A stretch of DNA of 16,181 bases from Candidatus Stahliibacteriota bacterium (GCA_030670165.1 DAOVCF010000020.1:1-16181), one strand, 5' to 3'. Shown: positions 6,884 through 14,273, counted from the first letter of the stretch. A program made the numbers and translations. The notes: generated by a model not told the origin, from the letters alone.

Positions 6884-8106
6884 TTATCTTCCTCCTCGTT
6901 CTTTTGCCTATCAAGTAAATGCCCCAGCTTGTCCCGCTTGGTTTCAAGATAGAAGCGGTTATGCTCGTTGGGCTGAATAATCAGCGGCACACATTCGACA
7001 ACCTCGAGGCCGTAACCCTCGAGTCCTATTCGTTTGGCAGGGTTGTTGGTCATGAGTCGAATGCTCGTAAGCCCCAGATCGGCAAGTATCTGTGCTCCGA
7101 TCCCGTAGTCCCGGGCGTCGGGCGGGAAGCCGATGGCCACGTTGGCCTCAACCGTATCCAACCCCTGATCCTGCAGACGATAGCAAATGAGTTTATTCAA
7201 AAGTCCGATTCCTCTGCCTTCCTGACGCATGTAAACAAGCACCCCTAAACCTTCTTCTTCGATGCGCTGCATCGCCTGGTGAAGCTGATCGCCGCAGTCG
7301 CAGCGGTCAGAACCGAAAACGTCGCCGGTAAGGCACTGGGAGTGCACCCGTACCAGCACGTTCTTCCTGCCCTCAACGTCTCCCTTGATCAACGCAAGAT
7401 GATGGTTTCCTTCCATGATAGCTTCATAGACTATCAGGTCGAACTCGCCATAACGGGTTGGCAGCGGCGTAGAGAAAAGGCGCTTAACCAGCTTTTCGCG
7501 GCGCTGCCGGTAGGCGATAAGGTCCTTGATGGTGATGATCTTTAAGGAGAGCTCTTTTGCTATTTCCTGAAGTCGAGGCAGGCGGGCCATTGAACCGTCG
7601 GCGTCCATGATCTCACACAAGAGACCGGCAGGAGCAAGCCCTGCCAGCAGTGCAAGGTCAACCGTGGCCTCGGTGTGACCCGCGCGGCGCAGAACCCCGC
7701 CCCTCTTGGCCACCAGAGGAAAGATATGCCCGGGTCGCGCAAGATCATCCGGACGGGTGGATGGGTCTACGAGGGCCTGGATGGTTCTTGCCCGGTCGAA
7801 CGCTGAGATGCCTGTGGCCGTGCCGTGCTTGTAGTCTACTGAGACGGTAAACGCGGTGCCGTGCTTCTCGGTGTTGCGTTCGACCATCGGGGGCAGCTGG
7901 AGCTCCTCCGCACGTTCCCTGCTGATGGGCGCGCAGAGTAGACCTCTACCGTGCTTGAGGATGAAGTTAATCATCTCGGGCGTTGCCTTGGAGGCCGCAG
8001 CTATAAAGTCACCCTCATTCTCTCTGTCCTCATCATCAACCACCACTATCAGCTTACCCTGCCGGATGTCCTCTACAGCATCCTCGATCGATGCAAAAAC
8101 GCTCAC
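6880..8106 (-). CDS. ribBA: Bifunctional 3,4-dihydroxy-2-butanone-4-phosphate synthase / GTP cyclohydrolase II
   Basis: The protein has 408 residues, typical of RibBA. The N-terminal RibB domain (1-200) makes the four-carbon precursor from ribulose 5-phosphate. It has DDEDRENEGD at 24-33, RPGHIFP at 124-130 and RAGHTE at 141-146. The C-terminal RibA domain (about 208-395) opens GTP in the first step of the pyrimidine branch. Its zinc cysteines are C258, C269 and C271 (QCLTGD...CDCG), followed by RQEGRGIGL at 294-302 and TNNPAK at 353-358. Both active sites look intact. The start is GTG (8106), overlapping the upstream dehydratase stop as GTGA. There is no leader and thus no room for an FMN riboswitch directly before the gene. 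Confidence 0.96.
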   Translation of the reverse strand: MSVFASIEDAVEDIRQGKLIVVVDDEDRENEGDFIAAASKATPEMINFILKHGRGLLCAPISRERAEELQLPPMVERNTEKHGTAFTVSVDYKHGTATGISAFDRARTIQALVDPSTRPDDLARPGHIFPLVAKRGGVLRRAGHTEATVDLALLAGLAPAGLLCEIMDADGSMARLPRLQEIAKELSLKIITIKDLIAYRQRREKLVKRLFSTPLPTRYGEFDLIVYEAIMEGNHHLALIKGDVEGRKNVLVRVHSQCLTGDVFGSDRCDCGDQLHQAMQRIEEEGLGVLVYMRQEGRGIGLLNKLICYRLQDQGLDTVEANVAIGFPPDARDYGIGAQILADLGLTSIRLMTNNPAKRIGLEGYGLEVVECVPLIIQPNEHNRFYLETKRDKLGHLLDRQKNEEEDK

Positions 8107-9131
8107 AGCTTTCTGCCGTACCAGGCCCTGGTGTATGCCTTGAAGCGCTTATCTTCCCTGCGAACTTTCCAGAACCTTTGATTGTCCCTGTACCAGTCTA
8201 TGGTTTCACCCAGGCCTTGCTCGAAGCGCTTGCGAGGTCTCCATCCCAGGAGCTTATGCGCCTTGGTGGATCGGGCGATCAGCTTTGCCACGTGACCGGG
8301 CCGGTCGGTGTGGGCCTTCAAAAGACCCTTCGGTTTATTCAGACGATCGAGGATGCGCTCGGCGATCCAGTTTATAGAAAAGCTGTGTCCGGTTCCTGCA
8401 TTTAGCTCCTGGCCCGCAAGGGGTGAGAAGTCATCCGCAAAGAGCGCCTTCTCGATCAAGGCGGCACCGTCACCAACCCACATCCAGTCGCGCTCCGCAG
8501 TGCCGTCACCGTAGACGTAGAGAGGAAGATCAAGCAAAGCGTTCGTGGTAAAGAAAGGAATCAGTTTTTCAACGTGCTGGCGCGGACCGTACATGTTGAA
8601 CAGGCGAAGGATAAGTATCGGAAGTTTGTAGGTCTTATAGAACGAGTAAGCCAGGCGGTCGGCCCCTGCCTTGGTGGCGGCATAAGGCGACTGGGGGGCA
8701 ATGGGATGAGCCTCATCCATCGGGGTCCTCTGTGCAGTTCCGTAGACCTCGCTCGTTGAAAGATGAATGATCCGCTTGACCTTTGATGAAACAAGCGCTT
8801 CAAACAGGTGGGCGGAGGAAACGAAGTCGTTTTTGACAAAGGTATCTATCGAAAGGATGGAGCGATCAATATGTGTCTCGGCGGCAAGGTGGGCTACCGA
8901 GTCTATCCCTTTGAGCAGCGGTTCGAGGATTCTTTTGTTACCGGCGTCGCCCCGGATAAAGCGGAAGTTGGGATCCTTACGAACGGATCGAGGGATGGTA
9001 TCCAGACGACCGGGATAGACCAGCTTATCGAGAACCATAACCTTTGTATCCCCCCTCTGGATCAGTCTCTCAACCAAGTGCGAGCCCACGAACCCGGCCC
9101 CTCCGGTTACCAGCACCGAGCGCTTCCTCAT
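8103..9131 (-). CDS. NAD-dependent nucleotide-sugar 4,6-dehydratase/epimerase (extended SDR, RmlB/LegB-like)
   Basis: The 342-residue extended short-chain dehydrogenase has the NAD motif TGGAGFVGSH (9-18), AAETHIDRS (84-91), the active-site YxxxK pair Y150/K154 and the RmlB-like C-terminal DRPGH (276-280) followed by LGWRPR. These features suggest a dTDP-glucose or UDP-sugar 4,6-dehydratase. The catalytic loop reads STSEVYG (125-131), whereas classical RmlB has TDEVYG; the aspartate is replaced by serine, as in LegB-type or other SDR groups. Exact substrate and reaction are therefore open. It follows the RmlC-like gene with an ATGA overlap. rmlA and rmlD partners are not present here. Confidence 0.85.
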   Translation of the reverse strand: MRKRSVLVTGGAGFVGSHLVERLIQRGDTKVMVLDKLVYPGRLDTIPRSVRKDPNFRFIRGDAGNKRILEPLLKGIDSVAHLAAETHIDRSILSIDTFVKNDFVSSAHLFEALVSSKVKRIIHLSTSEVYGTAQRTPMDEAHPIAPQSPYAATKAGADRLAYSFYKTYKLPILILRLFNMYGPRQHVEKLIPFFTTNALLDLPLYVYGDGTAERDWMWVGDGAALIEKALFADDFSPLAGQELNAGTGHSFSINWIAERILDRLNKPKGLLKAHTDRPGHVAKLIARSTKAHKLLGWRPRKRFEQGLGETIDWYRDNQRFWKVRREDKRFKAYTRAWYGRKL

Positions 9132-9592
9132 CCGTCCTTCCTCGACCAGTCGTAGGGAATCTCGCCGGAATGAGGATCTACGCGGAATTCGTCAGGCTCG
9201 GAGTAGTTGTATGGTTCGGTAGGCACGTTGATGAAGAACGCAGGCTCGGTGCCGATGCCCTTCATGCCGTGCAGCACGCCCGTAGGTATGGAAATGAGTA
9301 AGGGGTTCTGCTCGCCGATAAAGAGCTCCATGAGCTGACCTTGGGTCGGCGAATCATCCCTTGAGTCGTAGAGCACCAGCTTGGCCATCCCCTTGACGAC
9401 GCACAGGTTGTCGCGCTGGACCTTATGATAATGCCAGCCCTTGACCACACCCGGGTAGACGGCGGAGAGGTAGACCTGGCCGAAGCGCTCAAAAAGTTCG
9501 TCGTCTGAGCGCAGAATCTCCATGAGCCAGCCGCGCTCGTCAGGTATAACCCGAAGCTCCTTTATCTTAACGCCTTGGATTCCCTGTTGCAT
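9128..9592 (-). CDS. dTDP-4-dehydrorhamnose 3,5-epimerase family protein (RmlC-like cupin)
   Basis: This 154-residue cupin is shorter than classical RmlC (about 180). It retains DERGWLMEI (18-26), GWHYHK (52-57) with the probable catalytic H54, H108 in GVLHG, and a C-terminal YSEPDEFRVDP segment resembling the RmlC E...WNDP region. It probably epimerises a nucleotide 4-keto-sugar made by the following dehydratase. Product identity is uncertain. It is the first gene of the six-gene operon. ATG 9592 has no ribosome site at normal distance; a promoter ends 6 bases upstream, so the operon mRNA is probably leaderless. Confidence 0.82.
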   Translation of the reverse strand: MQQGIQGVKIKELRVIPDERGWLMEILRSDDELFERFGQVYLSAVYPGVVKGWHYHKVQRDNLCVVKGMAKLVLYDSRDDSPTQGQLMELFIGEQNPLLISIPTGVLHGMKGIGTEPAFFINVPTEPYNYSEPDEFRVDPHSGEIPYDWSRKDG

Positions 9593-9598
9593 TGCGTA

Positions 9599-9626
9599 AG
9601 TTTAGGCTCGTTTCTCCTCAAGTCAA
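9599..9626 (-). promoter_or_regulatory. Promoter of the rfbC-like/rfbB-like/ribBA/ribH/nusB operon, leaderless geometry
   Basis: On the minus strand TTGACT (9626-9621), a 16-bp spacer and TAAACT (9604-9599) are followed by 6 bases before ATG 9592. Expected transcription start falls on the ATG. The GAGGAG-like stretch upstream lies inside the spacer, hence outside the transcript. Confidence 0.65.
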
Positions 9627-9628
9627 CC

Positions 9629-9646
9629 TCAGCAGGCAAATGCTGA
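9629..9646. repeat. Inverted repeat between divergent -35 boxes (operator candidate)
   Basis: TCAGCA and TGCTGA form perfect 6-bp arms around a 6-base centre. The repeat sits next to the -35 box of the rfbC-operon promoter (9621-9626) and upstream of the -35 of the 9720 gene (9673-9678). It could be a shared regulator site. No known motif is recognised. Confidence 0.35.
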
Positions 9647-9672
9647 ACGACCCTTTTTCTGAAGCAGATAAG

Positions 9673-9701
9673 TTGACAAGCGGAGATTTTACCGTTATTG
9701 T
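9673..9701 (+). promoter_or_regulatory. Promoter of the 9720 candidate lipoprotein gene
   Basis: TTGACA (9673-9678) is followed after 17 bp by TATTGT (9696-9701). Transcription would start near 9708, giving a leader of only about 12 bases that is almost entirely the AAGGAGGT ribosome site (9709-9716). This is the one promoter in the window with 17 rather than 16 bp between boxes. Confidence 0.6.
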
Positions 9702-9719
9702 TACTCTCAAGGAGGTAAC

Positions 9720-10397
9720 ATGAAGATACTTAAATTGCTAGTTCCCCTGGCATTGATCGGCACCGCGTGCGTGTCGCCGCCGCTGTATGACTCGGCAATC
9801 GCGCATGAAGGTCTGACCGTGGGCGCTGGCTTTGCCTACCAGTCGGCCTATCGGTCGGGCACCGAGGTTAATCAGGGTACGGCTGAAGGCACGTTCAAGG
9901 GTGCAAGGCCGGATTTTCTAATCGCCTACGGGGTCTCCAACACCTTCTCGATCCAGGGACGCTTCGGGATGTTCGTCTCCCCTGATCTCTACTGGTGGGG
10001 TAACGATCCCGACGACGAAAGCGGAGCTTACCATCTACCCGTTCCCATGTCCTGCGTCGGACTCAAGCTCTCCACCCCCGCAGAAAATCGGTTCAACGCC
10101 GCACTGCGCATGGATCTCGATTTCCCCAACATCGTCAGCCTTACCCCCATGATGGGTCTGTCAGACGAACGGGGTCATGAATTCATTACCTTGGGGGTGC
10201 AGACCACCTATCTCTTTCTTCCCCAGACCGCCTTCATCAACGTCCATCCGGTCAAGGGACTGCACGTGTACGCCGCCGCCGACGTGCTTCCCTGCAAGCT
10301 GGAGGTGGCTGACCTTCGCTTCGACGGCGACGATTTCTTTCAGAGCTTCTGCCTGGGGCTTGCCTACACCCACCACTTCGGGAAGAGGCAACAGTAA
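9720..10397 (+). CDS. Uncharacterised exported protein, candidate lipoprotein with barrel-like sequence
   Basis: The 225-residue product starts with KILK and a hydrophobic stretch, then IGTAC with C17, which fits the broad lipobox pattern though position -3 is glycine rather than the usual leucine. If C17 is not lipidated, an ordinary signal peptide is still plausible. The mature part is rich in alternating beta-type segments (VSNTFSIQGRFGMF, RFNAALRMDLDF, YTHHFGKRQQ) and ends near an aromatic strand, suggesting a small outer-membrane barrel or surface protein. No family is recognised. The ribosome site AAGGAGGT lies 3 bases before ATG 9720 and is the strongest in the window. It is transcribed divergently from the rfbC operon and upstream of, but separate from, dnaE. 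Confidence 0.8.
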   Translation: MKILKLLVPLALIGTACVSPPLYDSAIAHEGLTVGAGFAYQSAYRSGTEVNQGTAEGTFKGARPDFLIAYGVSNTFSIQGRFGMFVSPDLYWWGNDPDDESGAYHLPVPMSCVGLKLSTPAENRFNAALRMDLDFPNIVSLTPMMGLSDERGHEFITLGVQTTYLFLPQTAFINVHPVKGLHVYAAADVLPCKLEVADLRFDGDDFFQSFCLGLAYTHHFGKRQQ

Positions 10398-10470
10398 AGG
10401 TATAGTTAGCTTTCAATATCTCCACGAATCATCCCAGAAACTACCAGGTGCGGGGAATTGCTTCTGCGAT

Positions 10471-10491
10471 CTTTCCGTCGAAGACGGAAAG
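10471..10491. terminator. Perfect hairpin downstream of the 9720 gene, U-poor terminator candidate
   Basis: CTTTCCGTC and GACGGAAAG are perfect 9-bp arms around a GAA loop, about 75 bases after the stop of the 9720 gene and 14 bases before the dnaE -35 box. No T-run follows, so it is not a canonical intrinsic terminator. It could be a 3'-end stabiliser, a Rho-assisted stop or an operator near dnaE. Confidence 0.4.
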
Positions 10492-10505
10492 GAGCACTGA
10501 ATTTC

Positions 10506-10533
10506 TTGACAGTGGGTAAGAGAAGGTTAATAT
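10506..10533 (+). promoter_or_regulatory. Promoter of dnaE, leaderless geometry
   Basis: TTGACA (10506-10511), a 16-bp spacer and TAATAT (10528-10533) are followed by 6 bases and ATG 10540. The transcript should begin at the start codon. An AGAAGG (10521-10526) resembles a ribosome site but lies 13 bases from the ATG and inside the promoter spacer. Confidence 0.7.
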
Positions 10534-10539
10534 CATCCC

Positions 10540-13500
10540 ATGGCGGAACCAAACTTCATCCACCTTCACCTTCATACCGAGTACAGCCTCCTTGACGGTT
10601 CCATCCGGGTGAAGGAGCTGGCCGAGCAGGCGCGCCGGTTCAAGATGCCTGCGGTGGCGATGACCGATCACGGCAACATGTTCGGGGTAGTGCCTTTCTA
10701 CAAGGCGATGCAGCGCAAGGGGGTAAAACCCATCATAGGTATAGAAACCTACGTGGCAGCGGGGAGTCGCTTTGACAAGAAAGAGACCCCTTCGTCAGGG
10801 GAGGTAAACTATCACCTTACCCTGCTTGCGGCAACCAACACCGGCTACAAGAACCTGGTCAAGCTTTCCTCTATCGCATATCTCGAGGGCTTCTACTACA
10901 AGCCTCGAATAGATAAACAGATACTTGCCGAGCACAGCGAGGGAATCATAGCTTTGTCTGGCTGCTGGAAAGGGGAGATTCCCTCGGCGTTGGCCCGGGG
11001 GGATATCAAGACGGCCAGAGCAGCTCTGCGATCCTACCTTGACATCTTCGGGCCTGAGAATTTCTTCCTCGAGGTGCAGAACCTGGGGCTTTCCGGAACC
11101 GAGGATATGATTAAACGCACCGTTGATTTGGCAGGCCAGGAGGGCGTAGGCATAGTTGCCACCAACGACTGTCATTTTCTTAGCCGCGATGACGCGGACG
11201 CACACGACGTGCTTCTGGCGATTCAGACCGGCAAGAAGGTGGACGACGTTGACCGAATGCGATTCGAGTCAAACGAAATGTACTTCAAGTCGCCCCAGGA
11301 GATGGCCGCAGCGTTCAAGGATCTGCCCCAGGCCCTTGAGAACACTGTCAAGATCGCGGAGCGCTGCATGGTGAGCATTGATCTGGATACCCGTAACTTC
11401 AAGCTGCCGCGTTACCCAATCCCGAAAGAGTTCTCGTCATCCATGTCTTATTTGCGTGAGCTTGCCTACTCCGGCTGTCGCGAGAAGTGCCCTTCGGATA
11501 AAAAGGTATACGCACAAAGACTTGAGTATGAGCTTGCTATCATCGGGAAGATGGGCTTTGCCGGATACTTCCTGATCGTTAAGGATATAGTGGATTATGC
11601 GAAGCGTAACGGTGTACCTGTCGGGCCGGGGCGCGGCTCGGCGGTGGGAAGTCTGGTGCTTTACTCGCTTGGGATAACCGAGCTTGATCCCATCCACTAC
11701 GGACTTATCTTCGAGCGCTTCCTGAATCCGGACCGTATCACCCTTCCGGATATAGACATAGACTTCGCCGACGAGGATCGCGAGGAGGTTATAAATTATA
11801 TCCACGAGCGCTACGGCAAGGAGAACGTTGCCCGCATCATTACCTTCGACACCATGAAGGCCAAGGCAGCGATTCGAGACGTGGGCAGGGCGTTGGACAT
11901 CCCATTCGGTGATGTGGATAGACTGGCAAAGCTCATCCCGTTCAACATGAACCTGCGCGAGGCACGCAACACCCAGAATGAACTTGCCGAACTGATCAAG
12001 GGCAATCCTTTATACGAGAGGCTCTTTGCTATCGCCGAAAAACTGGAAGGGGTGTCTCGTCATGCCTCGATCCACGCCTCGGGCGTGGTGATCACCCCTG
12101 AGCCTCTGACAGAGTTCGTGCCCCTGTACAAGGCCGCGGACGACGACATCTCCACCCAGTTCGACATGAAGGCAGTTGACTCCATAGGACTCTTGAAACT
12201 CGACATCCTGGGGCTTAGAACCCTCTCGGTGATCAAGATGGGCTCCAAACTTATAAATCAATCGGGACACAAGATAGATACCGAAAACCTCCCCTTGGAT
12301 GACAAAAAGACCTACGAGCTTTTGCAGCGCGCCGACACCGCCGGGGTGTTCCAGCTTGAAAGCCGGGGTATGCGCGAGATACTCCACAAGCTCAAACCCA
12401 CCGAGATTGAAGATATAATCGCGGTGATAGCCATCTACCGGCCAGGACCTCTGGCGAACATCGATCTTGACGAGTTCTTCCGACGCAAGAACGGTCAAAG
12501 CAAGATAACCTACCTTCATCCTCGTCTGGAACCGGTACTTGCCGGAACCTGCGGTATGTTTATATATCAGGAGCAGGTGATGCAGACCGCACGTGCGATA
12601 GCGGGATTTTCATACGTTCAGGCCGATCACCTGCGCCGAGCCATGGGCAAGAAGATACCAGAGCTCATGATCGAGATGAGGAAGCAGTTCTTCGAAGGCG
12701 CCAAAAAACAAGACATAGACCAGAAACTCGCTCAGGCCATCTTCGATCAGATCGCGCCTTTCGCAGGCTACGGGTTCAACAAGTCGCACTCCGCAGGGTA
12801 CGCCCACATATCCTACGCCACCGCATATCTTAAGGCAAACTACCCGCGCGAGTTCTACACCGCCCTTCTGACCAGCGAGATGGGACACTCCGAGGTCAAG
12901 ATGGCCCAGTTTATTGCGAATGCACGCAGAGGCGGGATCGAGATTCTTCCTCCGGACATAAACAAAAGCGGCTACGCCTTCAAGATCGAGCAAGAAGGGA
13001 TTCGCTTCGGCCTCGGGGCCATAAAGAACGTAGGCAAGGGAGCGGCTGAGCTCATCGAGGGAGAGAACAAAAAGGAGCCTTTTTCCGATACGCGGGACTT
13101 CCTTACCCGTACCCACGGAACGGTGAACCGCAAGTGCGCGGAGTTCCTTATAAAGGCGGGATGTTTTGACTCCATTGACCCTGACCGCGAGCTTCTGATC
13201 GCTCATCTTCCAGACGAGATCTCCCGACTGGGGAACAAGCGCGGGCTGATACTTGAGAAACAACAAGGGCTTTTTGTCGATTCCGAGAAGGTGGAAGGAA
13301 AATCCGAGCGGCGCAGACAAAAAAAGTTCCGGCCCAAGGATTTCCTGAACTACGAAAAGGACGCGTTCGGGTTTTACCTCTCAGGACACCCGCTTGAGGA
13401 GTACCGCGACCTTTACGAGGCGCTTGATGTATCTCCAATAGAAGAGATAGACGAACGTATGGACGGTAAAACAATCGTGGTCGCCGGTGCGGTTGCAGCT

Positions 13501-13980
13501 CGCAAGGCCAAACGAGACAAGAAGGGCCGCGAATACGCGATCGTAACCCTTCAGGATTTCACCGCTGAGATGGACGTTTTTGTCTTCGCCAGGCTCTACG
13601 AGGAACACCGGGGGATCCTTCGTTCAGACGAACCGATCCTGGTCAAGGGCCGCGCCGCGATCACGGAGGATGACGCAAGGGCCAAGCTGTTCAGCGAGGA
13701 GATAATTCCCTTTAGCGCCGCACGCGCCAGACTTAACAAGGTAATCGTAGAACTTGACGAACAAGAGATATGCAGGGAAGAACTCCTCAAGATACGGGAA
13801 TTGGCTGAGGAGTTTCCGGGGCGCTGTGCTCTCTACATAAACTTAAGAAACGGCGAAAACGGCAACAATCGAACCCGCATCCGAAGCAAGGATATAAAGG
13901 TAAGCCCCTCGGCAGAGCTTATGGAGCGTTTGAGAGCCATACCCTGCGTGCGCAGGGTCCGCGTGCACGGAAAGATATAA
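10540..13980 (+). CDS. dnaE: DNA polymerase III alpha subunit
   Basis: The replicative polymerase catalytic subunit is complete at 1146 residues. The N-terminal PHP domain (about 6-225) keeps the metal ligands: H10, H12, D19, H44, E69, H92, C142, E178, D220 and H222 are seen in the expected motifs. The polymerase core has GPGRGSAVGSL, PDIDIDF with D404/D406 and LDILGL with D555, which correspond to the catalytic aspartates of E. coli DnaE. Conserved GVFQLESRGM, RPGPL and FNKSHSAGYA follow. QQGLF at 908-912 is a QxxLF-type beta-clamp binding motif, and an OB fold (about 975-1055) follows. The type is DnaE, not PolC, since no exonuclease insertion is seen. It is monocistronic, with a likely leaderless mRNA. 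Confidence 0.98.
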   Translation: MAEPNFIHLHLHTEYSLLDGSIRVKELAEQARRFKMPAVAMTDHGNMFGVVPFYKAMQRKGVKPIIGIETYVAAGSRFDKKETPSSGEVNYHLTLLAATNTGYKNLVKLSSIAYLEGFYYKPRIDKQILAEHSEGIIALSGCWKGEIPSALARGDIKTARAALRSYLDIFGPENFFLEVQNLGLSGTEDMIKRTVDLAGQEGVGIVATNDCHFLSRDDADAHDVLLAIQTGKKVDDVDRMRFESNEMYFKSPQEMAAAFKDLPQALENTVKIAERCMVSIDLDTRNFKLPRYPIPKEFSSSMSYLRELAYSGCREKCPSDKKVYAQRLEYELAIIGKMGFAGYFLIVKDIVDYAKRNGVPVGPGRGSAVGSLVLYSLGITELDPIHYGLIFERFLNPDRITLPDIDIDFADEDREEVINYIHERYGKENVARIITFDTMKAKAAIRDVGRALDIPFGDVDRLAKLIPFNMNLREARNTQNELAELIKGNPLYERLFAIAEKLEGVSRHASIHASGVVITPEPLTEFVPLYKAADDDISTQFDMKAVDSIGLLKLDILGLRTLSVIKMGSKLINQSGHKIDTENLPLDDKKTYELLQRADTAGVFQLESRGMREILHKLKPTEIEDIIAVIAIYRPGPLANIDLDEFFRRKNGQSKITYLHPRLEPVLAGTCGMFIYQEQVMQTARAIAGFSYVQADHLRRAMGKKIPELMIEMRKQFFEGAKKQDIDQKLAQAIFDQIAPFAGYGFNKSHSAGYAHISYATAYLKANYPREFYTALLTSEMGHSEVKMAQFIANARRGGIEILPPDINKSGYAFKIEQEGIRFGLGAIKNVGKGAAELIEGENKKEPFSDTRDFLTRTHGTVNRKCAEFLIKAGCFDSIDPDRELLIAHLPDEISRLGNKRGLILEKQQGLFVDSEKVEGKSERRRQKKFRPKDFLNYEKDAFGFYLSGHPLEEYRDLYEALDVSPIEEIDERMDGKTIVVAGAVAARKAKRDKKGREYAIVTLQDFTAEMDVFVFARLYEEHRGILRSDEPILVKGRAAITEDDARAKLFSEEIIPFSAARARLNKVIVELDEQEICREELLKIRELAEEFPGRCALYINLRNGENGNNRTRIRSKDIKVSPSAELMERLRAIPCVRRVRVHGKI

Positions 13981-14052
13981 ATACCCCAGAAAGTAAATCC
14001 AAGTGGGAACCCTATTATCTCAGGTTTTTATATATTCGTTAATGGGGTAGAA

Positions 14053-14142
14053 CGGAGAGGGCGGGATTCGAACCCGCGACCCCGGTTTCCCGGGGTACAC
14101 GATTTCCAGTCGTGCTCCTTCGGCCAGCTCGGACACCTCTCC
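14053..14142 (-). tRNA. tRNA-Ser (anticodon GGA)
   Basis: The minus strand gives a class II tRNA of 90 bases. Acceptor GGAGAGG pairs with CCTCTCC, the anticodon stem CACGA/TCGTG closes CTGGAAA with anticodon GGA (reads TCC/TCT), and the long variable arm has a 7-bp stem (ACCCCGG/CCGGGGT) capped by GAAA. The T arm has GTTCGAATC. The discriminator is G and CCA is not encoded. It has its own promoter and is convergent with dnaE. Confidence 0.97.
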
Positions 14143-14145
14143 TTG

Positions 14146-14178
14146 TGGGGCATTCGTTTGGTCCAAACAAATGCCCCA
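14146..14178 (-). other. Long hairpin occupying the 5' leader of tRNA-Ser
   Basis: Plus-strand arms TGGGGCATTCGTTTG (14146-14160) and CAAACAAATGCCCCA (14164-14178) pair over 15 positions with one mismatch and a 3-base loop. From the promoter at 14189-14216, transcription should start near 14182, so the hairpin fills nearly all of the precursor leader and ends 3 bases before the mature tRNA. It lacks a T-run on either strand, so it is not a standard terminator. It may affect RNase P cleavage or be a protein site. Confidence 0.6.
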
Positions 14179-14188
14179 GGTAAAAGAA

Positions 14189-14216
14189 AGTATATAGTAA
14201 TCAGCCAAAAGGTCAA
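14189..14216 (-). promoter_or_regulatory. Promoter of tRNA-Ser
   Basis: On the minus strand TTGACC (14216-14211) is 16 bp from TATACT (14194-14189). Divergent from the pcm promoter (14241-14268). Confidence 0.65.
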
Positions 14217-14228
14217 GAGGCATGCCTC
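14217..14228. repeat. Perfect 12-bp palindrome between divergent -35 boxes (operator candidate)
   Basis: GAGGCATGCCTC is its own reverse complement. It abuts the tRNA-Ser -35 box and is 12 bases from the pcm -35 box at 14241. Candidate shared operator, with no regulator identified. Confidence 0.35.
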
Positions 14229-14240
14229 GCCCCAGGTCTG

Positions 14241-14268
14241 TTGACCAGCAAACCACATCCCCTATAAT
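14241..14268 (+). promoter_or_regulatory. Promoter of pcm, leaderless geometry
   Basis: TTGACC (14241-14246), a 16-bp spacer and a perfect TATAAT (14263-14268) are followed by 5 bases and ATG 14274. The predicted start is at or within a base or two of the ATG, so the transcript should be leaderless. Confidence 0.68.
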
Positions 14269-14273
14269 ACATC

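Noticed and set aside
9593..9720. FMN riboswitch or attenuator ahead of the rib operon
   Set aside because: No conserved RFN segments are recognised, and the promoter geometry leaves no leader.
12010..12519. Minus-strand frame of 169 codons opposite dnaE
   Set aside because: Same reasoning: antisense to catalytic-domain sequence, with composition typical of a shadow frame.
12610..13320. Long minus-strand frame of 236 codons opposite dnaE
   Set aside because: It is fully antisense to conserved polymerase sequence, resembles no family, and has no promoter or ribosome site. It is a shadow of the dnaE codon pattern.
14009..14036. Weak hairpin AACC...GGTT with TTTTTATATATT after dnaE
   Set aside because: Only 4 pairs over an 11-base loop. 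The T-rich tail is suggestive but the stem is too weak to call a terminator.
14146..14178. Hairpin upstream of tRNA-Ser read as an intrinsic terminator
   Set aside because: No T-run on either strand, and it lies inside the predicted tRNA leader downstream of its promoter.
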